Positions 10,098 through 19,975 of a DNA stretch of 64,000 nucleotides are shown here, one piece after another. This DNA comes from Craspedostauros australis. Its lineage: Eukaryota > Bacillariophyta > Bacillariophyceae > Mastogloiales > Achnanthaceae. The stretch is taken from the NCBI GenBank assembly GCA_026770025.1, contig JAMXDE010000004.1, forward strand, positions 3,025,501 to 3,089,500, in the 5' to 3' direction. The notes under the pieces are model-generated. The model saw nothing but the letters and a program-made list of their open reading frames with translations, did not search any database and was not told the origin of the DNA. Made by a program: the position numbers and the translations under genes. The first letter of the stretch is position 1. The number at the start of each line of letters is the position of its first letter.

Positions 10098-11102
10098 GAA
10101 GGATGGGTTCTTCGATGAACATCGCGAGGTCTTCGTCTGGCGTCGGTTCTTCCTGAAGCGACCGTGCGCTTGATTGTGGCCGAGTGTGGGCGATCAGTCT
10201 CTTGATGGATGGATGATCCGCAACTGCCTGTGTCAGCTGATGCGGTTATCCGCTGGCCAGTGGTGCTGTCAGGGACAGGGCAGCGGCAACCTGCAAAAGG
10301 TGAGATGAGAGTTTCATGGTTGCTTGTTGTCTTATCGTCGTGCTCCTACTTGATACAAGATTGTATAGAAATGATTGTGTGGACACGACAGTCCAAGCAG
10401 ATGGATTCAACTTGGTGCACTTTGTTACTGACGACGACGAGCGGCATCGATGGTGGAATAGTGAGGTACATCTCTGCCTGCTCGTATGGTATGGTGCATG
10501 TGCTGCAATCCAGGGAAAGCATCACGTTCCTCCACACCGCATCGCAGGGCATCGCGGCACCTTGGACGCAGTCGCTCAAAATCCCACGAACCAACGACGA
10601 TCAGCTCTGAAATGTGAGCCTGTCACACCCTCATCATGGCCATCATCCGATAGTGACAAAGCGCATGCCCGCCTTGCCAAACTCATCGGTTCTTGTGGAG
10701 CCAAATTCGTGCACTCACGCTTTCCACGTCTTCATGTCTTTGTCGCGAAATTTGTGATGGCGCCAATTTTCTCGACCAACGGAAAAATGTGACAGGAATT
10801 GTTGCTGAATTTTGAGTCATGTATATCGAGTGACACAATGTTGATGATCGACTACATGGATCAAGTTTGGCAAGTCACAACCAACCAGATCTGAACCCAA
10901 CTTGATGTCTCCAACCACACAACCACAGAACACCCATCAAGGAAAGGAGAGACGGCGGCACAAAGACCGTGCCGCTCCACTCCAAGCTGTTCATGCTTGT
11001 AGCCGCACAGATACACGCGCTGGACTCTTGCACAAAAGATCACTGGAGGCTGCGGAATGATCGATGAAGAGATCCGGCACCGATCAATGAGAGCGCGGTT
11101 TG
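10098..11102. other. Intergenic/5' region of the Cys-repeat gene
   Basis: About 1 kb that should contain the missing 5' part of the Cys-repeat gene (-) and the promoter of the pseudouridine synthase gene (+). The only coding-like item is the signal-peptide-like micro-frame at 10246-10317 (-). Confidence 0.45.
10246..10317 (-). other. Signal-peptide-like micro-ORF, candidate first exon of the Cys-repeat gene
   Basis: On the minus strand an ATG at 10317-10315 (context AGCAACCATG) opens a 23-codon frame reading MKLSSHLLQVAAALSLTAP and then LASG before TAA. This is a textbook signal peptide: Lys at position 2, a hydrophobic core and small residues at the end. It lies about 150 nt upstream of the Cys-repeat frame and is off by one in phase, so an intron (or a sequence error) would be needed to join them. 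I see no good GT donor right after the peptide. A GTTGCC follows codon 9, but it would remove most of the hydrophobic core. Confidence 0.35.
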
Positions 11103-12788
11103 ATGATGTTTGCTATCAATGCACATTCCCGGCAATGCATGCCACGATTGGGCGAAGGCTTGAACTCCATGGTGCTGCGGAAGCTGTCATCAATGTCCAC
11201 AGCGAGAGCCGTGGGGCCTCGGTCACGATGCCTTGCCGTTGGTATGAACGGCGGTGAAGGTGTCGGAAGCTGCTTCAGCACAACCGGAGCCCGTCGCACG
11301 TACTCCTGCCATCGAATCGCAGCGTTCCATGCAATGCCGGCGCTGCCGGAAAGAACATCGCCTCTGGCATCGGACAGCACCGCACGACGTCACAGCTCTA
11401 TCAACACAGCAAGTTTCCGACTTGGTCACGGATTTCAAACCAAAGATAGCGAGATCGTGGAAGCGCCGTTCGTGGACAGACGGAGGCAACGATGGTTTTC
11501 ATCCGATCAACATCAAGAAAAGGATGGGAGAGACCTACCGTTGCGGTTGTCGCTGGTCGTATCCAGACTTGCCGGCGATGGCAACCTCAGCCGAAGGCAG
11601 GCGGAGTTGCAGATCCGACGTGGGAATGTGGCGGTCAATGGCAGGACCATCACATCGCCACAGTACGATTTGAATGCCGGTGTGCGATTTGGTGCCCCAG
11701 CCATCACGGAAGACGTCGGAGATGCTCTCCCAGATGTTCGCGGTGTTGAGGAATCAGCTATATCGGGTGCAAGTGCGAACGACCATGCAGGCACGGCGGA
11801 TAAAACGGAACAGGGCATGATTGAATCACAACACAATGATGCATCATCGAGAATCACGCTGGCTCTGAAAGGCAGGACGATAGTATCCGCCGATTCCATT
11901 GGTGAGCTGATTGAACGATACCACGCGAAACAGCAGCAGCTGGCACAGGCGTCATCGTCAGCCTCTGTGCTTCTGGACGGTGCAGGCAGTACCGATGCCC
12001 GTATCCGCGATGACGGTACTACCCCCAAAGTATGGGCGGCACACAAGACGAAGGGAGAGCTGGTGGCCCACCACGATCCGCTCGGACGACCGACCCTCCT
12101 GGAGCGTTTGCAACGCGGAGGCTTGGGTCAGCACGAAGTGGGTGGACGGAACGTCACGCTGAAGCCCATCGGTCGACTCGACATGATGACGGAGGGATTG
12201 ATTTTGCTCACCAACTGCGGCAAGTACGCACGCGAGATGGAGCTGCCGTCATCTCAGCTGCATCGCACCTACCGAGTGCGGGTCCACGGGAGGATCACGC
12301 CGCAGAAGCTGGAACGGCTGCGCAGCGGCGGCATGTTCCGTTGGCAGGTTCCGAATGTCAGCGGCGATGGATACCAAACAGAACAGCAGTACTACGCCCC
12401 AATGAAGGTCCAATTGGAGGCACCGCCCCGCGGAAGAGACGGCATCTTCAAGTTCCGAACGAACAACTGGATGCAGATTACGTGTCGCGAGGGAAAGAAT
12501 CGACAAATCCGCAATGCGTTGGCCAGCCTGGGTTTGACGGTGACGCGGTTGATCCGCATTTCGTTTGGCGACTACCGGCTCCACTCGATACCATCGGGGA
12601 TGGTGATTCCAGTGCCGCACAAGCCCGTCCAGTCGCAAGCCCACCGAGGCAGGAAGAACTTCGACCAGCACGTCCTGCCGCGGCAACAGCAACGGAAACG
12701 CAAGGCAGAGGCTGAGAGGAGGAACGATGCTGGCAACGCAACTGCTGAAGGAGATGAGAACGGAGGTGTGCGGTGGTTGCAAGGTTAA
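11103..12788 (+). CDS. RsuA/RluB-type RNA pseudouridine synthase, probably organellar
   Basis: A 561-aa protein that should convert a uridine in ribosomal RNA to pseudouridine. I use the first in-frame ATG (11103); the codon before it is TTG. The N-terminal ~110 residues are basic and Arg/Ser/Met-rich, like an organelle presequence. An S4-like RNA-binding segment follows at ~140-180 (RLAGDGNLSRRQAELQIRRG ... VAVNGR). The catalytic domain has the motif GRLDMMTEGLILLTN (~residues 357-371) with the catalytic Asp, then 'HRTYRVRVHGRIT' and 'CREGKNRQIRNALASLGLTVTRLIRISFG'. An insertion of about 130 residues separates the S4 segment from the synthase domain. The C-tail is basic. A decayed partial copy of the 3' end lies ~8 kb downstream at about 20352-20670. 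Confidence 0.88.
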   Translation: MMFAINAHSRQCMPRLGEGLNSMVLRKLSSMSTARAVGPRSRCLAVGMNGGEGVGSCFSTTGARRTYSCHRIAAFHAMPALPERTSPLASDSTARRHSSINTASFRLGHGFQTKDSEIVEAPFVDRRRQRWFSSDQHQEKDGRDLPLRLSLVVSRLAGDGNLSRRQAELQIRRGNVAVNGRTITSPQYDLNAGVRFGAPAITEDVGDALPDVRGVEESAISGASANDHAGTADKTEQGMIESQHNDASSRITLALKGRTIVSADSIGELIERYHAKQQQLAQASSSASVLLDGAGSTDARIRDDGTTPKVWAAHKTKGELVAHHDPLGRPTLLERLQRGGLGQHEVGGRNVTLKPIGRLDMMTEGLILLTNCGKYAREMELPSSQLHRTYRVRVHGRITPQKLERLRSGGMFRWQVPNVSGDGYQTEQQYYAPMKVQLEAPPRGRDGIFKFRTNNWMQITCREGKNRQIRNALASLGLTVTRLIRISFGDYRLHSIPSGMVIPVPHKPVQSQAHRGRKNFDQHVLPRQQQRKRKAEAERRNDAGNATAEGDENGGVRWLQG

Positions 12789-13839
12789 CTTCGTCTCAAT
12801 AGCGATGCAAATTACTTGGACCAATGAAGGCTAGAGCCTCGTCTTTGCACACTGTTGAGGCATGGAACAGCAGTGCTTCCAGAAGAGGAATAGCAACCGT
12901 GGAGGAGAGTGGTGACATCAGGTATTGAGACGAAGCGAGATGAGACCGTATGCAGGGTTTCGGTGGACAGAAACAGATCGAGTCACAGGATGGCAAGAGA
13001 AGATTATCCTTCCACCATCCTTCTGCCTGGTCAGGCTGCACAGCCCTCTTCTCCTCGGTCGACCTGCGACAGGGCCGCCAACCTCGTGATTATTGGTACA
13101 TGTCGCACACTCTGGCTCGTAGAGTACCTCCGAGTACTTTTTGCGTCTGCGTGTGGGGTGGCGCAATTCGTCACAACACATGCAAAGGTGATACAAAATA
13201 CATTGTTTCTCGTCCACGTGCACCTTAAGCAAACACCGGTTGCTCTAGAGTGCCAGACACGTGTCAGTCATCCTCTTCATCAATGTGCGATTATGCCCTT
13301 GTGTATCACCGACAACGCTCCGCGCGCACCATTGAGTATATTGATATCAATTAAACACTGTTCCATAAGTATCCAGACTAAAACGTGAATGGACGAATAT
13401 TCTCTTGTGCTTTCACAACATGCGAACTCTTGCCTGGGGATGGCTTGACGCGAGTGAAGTGATCGCCGACATCACCATCAATTCGAAACACATGCGCCAA
13501 GATAACCAGTGACGAATGAAGTCTCCGCAACATCGCACGAGAGCGCTGGAGTACCTTGTGTCTGAGACTACGAACAAGTCCAGGTACAGGCTGGACAACC
13601 ATGTAGTTCCCACAACAGGGCACGCCCGACACTCTTCGAATCGCGAGATCACATGGTGCTGGCAGGTGTGGAAAGACTGAGGAACAAATGATGACTTGTG
13701 CATTGTTTGTGCCCAAACCTGAAAAGAAACAGGTTGTTGAGCGCACAATTTCGATTCAGCTCCGAGCCAAAACCAAAGCCAAACCAGGCCTCTCACTTCA
13801 TCACCATTCCCATAATCATCACCATTATCATATCCCAAC
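12789..13839. other. Intergenic region
   Basis: Lies between two same-strand genes. The word pair CTCGTAGAGTAC and CGAGTAC at ~13116-13137 belongs to the recurrent ACGAGTA family. Just before 13840 the 5' flank is AC-rich (accattcccataatcatcac), as in other 5' leaders here. No gene is seen. Confidence 0.5.
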
Positions 13840-16800
13840 ATGGACGACACCAAAGATATGACGAACAGAGCCATCGACCTTCAAGCCCAAGCATCCCCGC
13901 AAGCAGGCTCGAAGACTGAGGCCACCAAACCCAACAACATTACCGATACCACCATGGGCAACGACCACAAGATCATCCATCAATCCATCAAGGAGAAGTC
14001 TTTCATCGATCATCTCAAGTTCATCGTCGAACTCAAGTCCGACCTCGTCTTCTCCACTTGGTACGATGAGAAGGGAAAGCCAGTCAATAACTACACCTTC
14101 CAACAGATCTGGGATGAAGCGGGACAGTGCGCCCACCTCCTTCGCAACAAGTGGGGCGTCAATAAGGGCGACCGCGTCGTTCTCTGCTACGACTTCGGAC
14201 TCCATTTCTTCGCGGTATTCTTGGGATGTCTCCGCGCAGGCGTGACTGCCGTGCTGGTCTATCCTCCGGGACCTCCGCTCGTCAAGTCACTAGCCAAGAT
14301 GAACAAGGTGGTCGAGGATTGCTCGCCAGCCCTCATTCTCACCCAGACAACCATCTCCATGTTCCGTGCTGCCGATCGAGCCAACCCAGTATCGAAGAGC
14401 CGCGCCATGTGGCCAAGCGGGGTGAAGTTTCAAGTCACCGATCGCATCATTTACCATGATGCGTTTGCCGGACACGAGAACAGTGCGAAACGACCGCGCA
14501 GGAGCTTTCTGTCCCGTGCCATCTCCAGTCGTTCGTGGGCTTCTTCGTCGACAATGACAATGAAATCCTTTGATGAACCTAACATTGAAGGCTCCGACAT
14601 TGCTTTCCTGCAGTACACATCTGGAAGCACGGGAAACCCGAAGGGTGTGATGGTCACCCACGATGCATTGAGAGCAAACGCTGAACTGTTGCACAGTGGC
14701 TGGCTGGAATGCCTTGAACATGATTTGGGTGACATGAGTAAGTTGCCCGAGCGCATCACCACATTTTCATGGTTGCCGCAGTACCACGACCTGGGCCTGA
14801 TCCAGCTGACCATCGTCCCATTGGCGGGCGCTTTCCGTACGCACATGATGTCACCGGTCTCTTTCATCCGCAATCCATTGCTTTGGATGGATCTCATCTC
14901 CAAGCACAAGTGCCATTTCACGGTCGCTCCCGACTTTGGCTACAGACTGGTTACTCGTAAGTTCAACGAGGCCAAGGCACGAGGAGGTGATCGCTCGGAT
15001 CCTATCCCCAACCTCGATCTATCCAGCATGTACTATTTCCAAAACGCTGCGGAACCCATCCGCTTGGATACGACTGAACTGTTCTCCGCAGCATTCAGCC
15101 CACACGGCTTGCGCAAGAAGTGGTTCATGACCGGATACGGTCTGGCGGAGAACGTGGTTGGCGTGAGCTATCAGCAGGGATTCCAGGTATCATCCATCCG
15201 TGAAGACGAAGATCTCCATCCATTCGTGGCCATCGCCCATCGCGACACTCTGCACCACTCCGTTGATATCGTCATCGTGCACCCAGAGACACGTGAGCCA
15301 GTGCCAGACAATTCAACGGGAGAGATGTGGATCGCAGGGCCGTCGGTGGCAGCTGGTTACTACAATCAGCCTGGCCTAACTTCGGAAACATTCCAAGCAG
15401 TGTTGTTGCAGAGCGACACAGCTGATGACACCGCAACGTCGAGCGGCAGCACAGACGGAAACACGAGCAGCAGTAACGGCAGCGACAACAGCAGCGCTCC
15501 AGCCAAAACATACCTCCGTACCGGTGACTACGGTTTCTACCAAGATGACTATCTCTACATCTGTGGACGAAAGAAGGACATCATCATCGTCAACGGCGTC
15601 AACTACTACCCACAGGACATTGAACATGCTGTCGAAGAGGCATCGCCCGCTGTCCGTCCTGGCTGCGTCGCGGCATTCTCATCAGACGAATCAGGCAACG
15701 ATGGGCGGTTGGAAATCGTGTTCGAGATTCGATCGTCTCATGCCGAGGAAGCAGCAGCGGTCTGCAACGAGATCAAGCGTGCTGTGATGGAAGGGATTGG
15801 GTTGACACCGGCAACCGTAACGGCTGTGGAAGAGCGCACCATCTCCAAGACGACTAGCGGGAAGATTCAACGAAGACGCAACCGCGAACGTCTTCATGAT
15901 GGAACGCAGAAGATGGTGCTGGACGTGATCGGAAAGTCTAATTTCTTTAGCGTACGCGATGGCGACCTGGCATCTCAATCGAAGCGTCTTTCGTTGCGGA
16001 AGTCCTGTATCCAAGACCTCGACATCAAAGATATGGACTTCAACGAGATCGTGAAGGATGTCACTGGGTCACAAGTCAAGACCGAAGACAAATGGAAAGA
16101 TGTCGGACTATCCTCCATGATGGAGCTTGAGCTTCGGCAGTCGCTCGCACGGCGATACAACACCGTCATTCCCCCCAACTGCTTCGAGATGTTTCCGTCG
16201 GTTCTTGATCTCAAGACCTACCTCGAAGCATCCATCGGGCAGCCGCTTCCGACCAACCTCCCAACGCTCAAAAGGATCCAGACAGTGCGAAACGAGAAGC
16301 CTCTGGCACAACCGACCGTCGCTTTCATCCAGGCCATCGGCGCGCTCGCCGTCCTATTCATCTTCGCGTTGCCCATCATTCCTGCATTTGAGATCGGCAG
16401 GGTGCTGGTCAACGACAACCGCACTCATGTGCTCTTCTTCATCGATTTCTCCCCGTACCTTTGGGTGTGGTACCCACTCGTCATCCCATTCTGGTCCCTC
16501 ACACTCACCATCGAGGTTGTTCTCGCAAAATGGATTGTCATCGGCAGATATCGAGAGGGACGTATCCACCAAACGAGCATCAATTTCCTTCGATGGTGGT
16601 TCGTAGATCGGCTGATGCACTTGTGGGAACTTTTCGTTGGCCGCTTCGTCTTGGGAACGCCGCTCATGACAGTATTCTGCTATCTCATGGGCGCAAACGT
16701 TCATCGATCGTCGCGTATCGACTCATGCATCCGAGAGTTTGATCTCGTGACGATGGGTGCCCATGCCAAAGTGACCCAAGCCATCCGATGCCGCATGTTC

Positions 16801-18420
16801 GGCGCTTGGGAAGACGACGTGCTGGGCCCCAGCATGAGGTTCCGCAAGATCCAAATCGGAGCCAATGCGACGGTCGACGGCACTCTGTGCCCCGGCGCGA
16901 AGGTTGGATCCTCCTGCCATGTGTGCAACCTCGCAGTGCTGGTCGAAGGTGCCCAAGCACCTCCCAACACTGTGATCAAAGGGAATCCTGGGTTTATCGA
17001 TGTCAACGTTCCTGTGACGGACCCACGGAACAATGCCGACAATCCACAGGGTGAGAACGGTGGGGTCAGGGATGCCGCAGGACCGAGCAACGACTCCCAA
17101 TGGATCACACTGGGCGCCATGAAGATTATCTGGCTGCTCATCGAGCTGTACTTTGCATTCACTTGCTTTCTGACCATCGACATTCTCGTCCGCGATGAGC
17201 TCCCAATCTGGCGATACTCCAAGTTGCAATACTGGATTGTGCTATTTGGGCTCACATCTTCTTTCCTTCTCATGTCAAGTATCCTCTTCAAATGGGTGCT
17301 CATCGGGAAGAAGCGACCCGGAAAAGCAAGCACCAGCGTCATTTCGCAGTTTGCAGACTGGGCATGTGACTTTCATTTCACGCTTGGGTGCTTCATCCTC
17401 TACGGACTGACTTTCAACTCCATCATCTGGAATCTCATCCTTATGGCTCTTGGCATGGACATTGATTTGACATCCAAGGTGTTCGCAGAGAAATTCTTCC
17501 CGTCCAAGGTGGACCTCGTCTCCGTGAGACGGTCCTTCATCTCCGTCTTCAACCCGTGCGTGAAGGATGGCAACGAGTATGCCAAGATCACCGTCGAAGA
17601 CAGCAGCATCGGCATCATGACCGTTGCCGAACCAGGTGTGGAGATCCGAAACTCGGTGGTGCCACCACAAACGCACATCACGGAGAATGTGGTGCGGTCG
17701 GAGCGTCATCCGCGCAACGTGCCTTTGTCACTTTGTGAGCATGTGCTGCTCATGGCGACGAATACGCTGCTGTACGGCATCATGCTAGTGGTGGTAGCAG
17801 GCAGCTTCATCCCAGCCTACGAACTGTGGATGAGGCTGATCAAGCCGCAGACGCCGTCCGATGCAGTTCCAGCCGTCGTGGCATGCATCATCGTTCAGTC
17901 CGCGGTGTGGACCGTGCTGCTGCGCATCCTGGAAGGCATCACGTTCCTAGGAACCGACAAGCGGACGACGCCGTGGTGCCTCGCTTTGTACATGGTGTAC
18001 CAGTCGTTCTGCTGGTCGGTTTCCATCTGGTCGTTCACCTGGGTGCTATCCGGAACGCCCATGATGAACGGCGTCCTGCGCTTTCAGGGTATCAAGGTGG
18101 AGGGACGCCTGCTCTACTTCGCCTGCCGCGCCTACGAGCCGACGCACATCACCATCGCGGATGGATGCGTCATCGACGAGTCCGTCATCTCGGGTCATCA
18201 CGATACGTTTGCGCACTTGACCTTGGTGCGGTCGTATGTGAGCGGCGTGCTGCACCAGAAATGCGGCGTGATGGGAGCGGTGAGGGAGCCCGTCCTGGAT
18301 GATGCTGCGCGGCTCATGGAGCACGGACCCCAGCATCTGTTGGTGGGCGTTGGAGATGGCATCACGGATGTTGCACCAACAGCTCAGTCGGATGAAGTGC
18401 TGCCTTCGCAGCTGGCCTGA
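13840..18420 (+). CDS. FAAL-ACP-membrane hexapeptide-repeat fusion (Pls/PosA-like terminal module)
   Basis: A single-exon 1526-aa protein. Residues ~40-690 are a fatty-acyl-AMP ligase-like adenylation domain: FLQYTSGSTGNPKGVMVTH (~255), FSWLPQYHDLGLIQ, the YPPG loop, RTGDYGFYQDDYLYICGRKKD (~560) and TTSGKIQRRR (~672). Residues ~735-795 are an acyl-carrier domain with GLSSMMELELR, the Ser (~757) being the expected phosphopantetheine site. The rest alternates membrane-helix groups (~826-900, ~1092-1150, ~1297-1400) with three left-handed beta-helix-like segments (~1000-1050, ~1247-1280, ~1407-1474). That order matches the bacterial Pls/PosA type (epsilon-poly-lysine synthetase), but with a FAAL in place of an amino-acid adenylation domain. 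Predicted role: activate a fatty acid, load it on the ACP and transfer it at a membrane; the acceptor is unknown. Bacterial ancestry is plausible but not shown. Confidence 0.85.
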   Translation: MDDTKDMTNRAIDLQAQASPQAGSKTEATKPNNITDTTMGNDHKIIHQSIKEKSFIDHLKFIVELKSDLVFSTWYDEKGKPVNNYTFQQIWDEAGQCAHLLRNKWGVNKGDRVVLCYDFGLHFFAVFLGCLRAGVTAVLVYPPGPPLVKSLAKMNKVVEDCSPALILTQTTISMFRAADRANPVSKSRAMWPSGVKFQVTDRIIYHDAFAGHENSAKRPRRSFLSRAISSRSWASSSTMTMKSFDEPNIEGSDIAFLQYTSGSTGNPKGVMVTHDALRANAELLHSGWLECLEHDLGDMSKLPERITTFSWLPQYHDLGLIQLTIVPLAGAFRTHMMSPVSFIRNPLLWMDLISKHKCHFTVAPDFGYRLVTRKFNEAKARGGDRSDPIPNLDLSSMYYFQNAAEPIRLDTTELFSAAFSPHGLRKKWFMTGYGLAENVVGVSYQQGFQVSSIREDEDLHPFVAIAHRDTLHHSVDIVIVHPETREPVPDNSTGEMWIAGPSVAAGYYNQPGLTSETFQAVLLQSDTADDTATSSGSTDGNTSSSNGSDNSSAPAKTYLRTGDYGFYQDDYLYICGRKKDIIIVNGVNYYPQDIEHAVEEASPAVRPGCVAAFSSDESGNDGRLEIVFEIRSSHAEEAAAVCNEIKRAVMEGIGLTPATVTAVEERTISKTTSGKIQRRRNRERLHDGTQKMVLDVIGKSNFFSVRDGDLASQSKRLSLRKSCIQDLDIKDMDFNEIVKDVTGSQVKTEDKWKDVGLSSMMELELRQSLARRYNTVIPPNCFEMFPSVLDLKTYLEASIGQPLPTNLPTLKRIQTVRNEKPLAQPTVAFIQAIGALAVLFIFALPIIPAFEIGRVLVNDNRTHVLFFIDFSPYLWVWYPLVIPFWSLTLTIEVVLAKWIVIGRYREGRIHQTSINFLRWWFVDRLMHLWELFVGRFVLGTPLMTVFCYLMGANVHRSSRIDSCIREFDLVTMGAHAKVTQAIRCRMFGAWEDDVLGPSMRFRKIQIGANATVDGTLCPGAKVGSSCHVCNLAVLVEGAQAPPNTVIKGNPGFIDVNVPVTDPRNNADNPQGENGGVRDAAGPSNDSQWITLGAMKIIWLLIELYFAFTCFLTIDILVRDELPIWRYSKLQYWIVLFGLTSSFLLMSSILFKWVLIGKKRPGKASTSVISQFADWACDFHFTLGCFILYGLTFNSIIWNLILMALGMDIDLTSKVFAEKFFPSKVDLVSVRRSFISVFNPCVKDGNEYAKITVEDSSIGIMTVAEPGVEIRNSVVPPQTHITENVVRSERHPRNVPLSLCEHVLLMATNTLLYGIMLVVVAGSFIPAYELWMRLIKPQTPSDAVPAVVACIIVQSAVWTVLLRILEGITFLGTDKRTTPWCLALYMVYQSFCWSVSIWSFTWVLSGTPMMNGVLRFQGIKVEGRLLYFACRAYEPTHITIADGCVIDESVISGHHDTFAHLTLVRSYVSGVLHQKCGVMGAVREPVLDDAARLMEHGPQHLLVGVGDGITDVAPTAQSDEVLPSQLA

Positions 18421-19024
18421 AACAAGCGATCGAGCATGCCGTCAGTGTCCGGAGAGTATTTGTCGAGCAAGTGTCTTCATAGTCGAGGTAACACATTGTC
18501 ATGTAGAGTATACATCATATAATATTATATGTTTTTAAAATGGTTGAATCCTCAGGCATCTCTTGCATTCATAGTTGCCGCTTCCTCTGGCCACCCACAG
18601 GAGTTCTACATCTGGAGTACCTAGACGGCGGCGGATCTGCACCACAAATGGAGGAATGCGGGATTGGCATCGTACCAAAATCCAACTCGAGTTCTCTTTG
18701 TTGTTGCCGAGACCACTCGTGACTCGATGGTTCACGTTCCACAACACAGAAAACAACGAAACGAAAATCTTCGTCGATGACGCACCCACTTTTGAAGAGA
18801 AGAAAGCACACAACACCAACTTCAACCTCTCAGAGCAACCGACCATGACGATGATCATTGCACAACCGCAATCAGACGACATCCTCGACGAACTGAACAC
18901 GAAGTGATTGTTGACAGAGACCAAACGACGCCGAGCAGACTTGTACATAGCAGTAGGCGAGAGCACATCATACGAGTATTTGCACGCGAGGATAATAGCA
19001 CACTCAGCGTAATCTGGTATCACC
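18421..19024. other. Intergenic region
   Basis: About 600 bp between two + strand genes. An AT-rich stretch near 18506-18540 (catcatataatattatatg) follows the FAAL gene and may serve 3' end formation. A TACGAGTA word lies at ~18971. No gene is seen. Confidence 0.5.
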
Positions 19025-19975
19025 ATGTCGTCCAACACGATCCCAGTGCGCCAGCCCAAGCCGCTGCAATTGAACTGGACCGTCAAGGCCGCCATCGTGA
19101 TCATGCCCCTGCTGGGCATCTTCACGTACCAGGTCCGCAAGCTGTCCGTCGCAACGCCGCCGACCGACTTTGGCACCGGCAGCATGTTCGATCAGATCGC
19201 GACGCGCTACGATACCATCAACCGCGTGCTGGCCATGAACATGGACATTGGTTGGCGTGAGGAGATGGTGCAGGTCGTGCAGCGCAAGACAACGACGGCA
19301 CGCCGGCTGCTGGATGTGGCGACGGGCACGGCCGACGTGGCGCTGCTGCTGGGCAAGGCCATGCCCGATGCGACGATCGTGGGCGTGGATCCGTCGTCGA
19401 ACATGCTGGATGTAGGACGCGACAAGGTGTCACATCGCGGCATGGCCGATCGCATCTCGTTACGCGTGGCGGATGCGCGCAAGTTGGTGGCGACGTATCG
19501 TGAGCAGCAAGGCGAGGATGCCGAACTGTTTGACGGCGCCACCATGTCATTTGGCATTCGCAACGTTCCAGAACGCGAGGATGCCCTTTGCCAAATCCAT
19601 ACGTTGTTGCGACCGAATGCGGTGTTCTGCGTGCTGGAGTTTTCGGAACCAGATCCAGAGACGTCGGGCATTCTGGGGTACTTCGCTCGCTTCTTCATCC
19701 GCCACGTCGTACCCGTCGTCGGCGGAGTGCTGAGTGGGAAGCCGCGTGAATACCTGCATCTGCAAAACTCCATCAAGGACTTTCCCAATCCCAAGGACTT
19801 CGCCGAGCTGTTGCAAACCTTGGAGTGTGATGCGGAGGGAAACAACGTTGGTGGTGGGAAGTCAAACGAGGATGACAATTCTCGCACTGGTACTGGTTTC
19901 TTTGCGGTGGAGGAGGTTCGTCAACTGAACTTCGGCAGCGTCCAGCTCTACATTTCGGAGTCCAGACATCGGTAG
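19025..19975 (+). CDS. UbiE/COQ5/MenG family quinone C-methyltransferase
   Basis: A 316-aa SAM-dependent methyltransferase of the family that methylates the ring of ubiquinone (COQ5) or phyllo-/menaquinone (MenG) precursors. Family signature 1 is MFDQIATRYDTINRVLAMNM followed by DIGWR (~residues 59-83). SAM motif I is LLDVATGTADVALLLG (~97-112). The post-motif 'FDGATMSFGIRNVPER' and 'LEFSEPD' follow, then a hydrophobic stretch and 'SIKDFPNPKDFAELL'. An apolar segment near residues 20-36 (AAIVIMPLLGIFTYQV) may be a membrane anchor or part of a targeting signal; the N-terminus is not a clean plastid or mitochondrial presequence. A low-complexity Gly/Asn insert (GNNVGGGKSNEDDNS) lies near the C-terminus. 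I cannot decide between COQ5 and MenG. Start ATG has context ATCACCATG. Confidence 0.85.
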   Translation: MSSNTIPVRQPKPLQLNWTVKAAIVIMPLLGIFTYQVRKLSVATPPTDFGTGSMFDQIATRYDTINRVLAMNMDIGWREEMVQVVQRKTTTARRLLDVATGTADVALLLGKAMPDATIVGVDPSSNMLDVGRDKVSHRGMADRISLRVADARKLVATYREQQGEDAELFDGATMSFGIRNVPEREDALCQIHTLLRPNAVFCVLEFSEPDPETSGILGYFARFFIRHVVPVVGGVLSGKPREYLHLQNSIKDFPNPKDFAELLQTLECDAEGNNVGGGKSNEDDNSRTGTGFFAVEEVRQLNFGSVQLYISESRHR

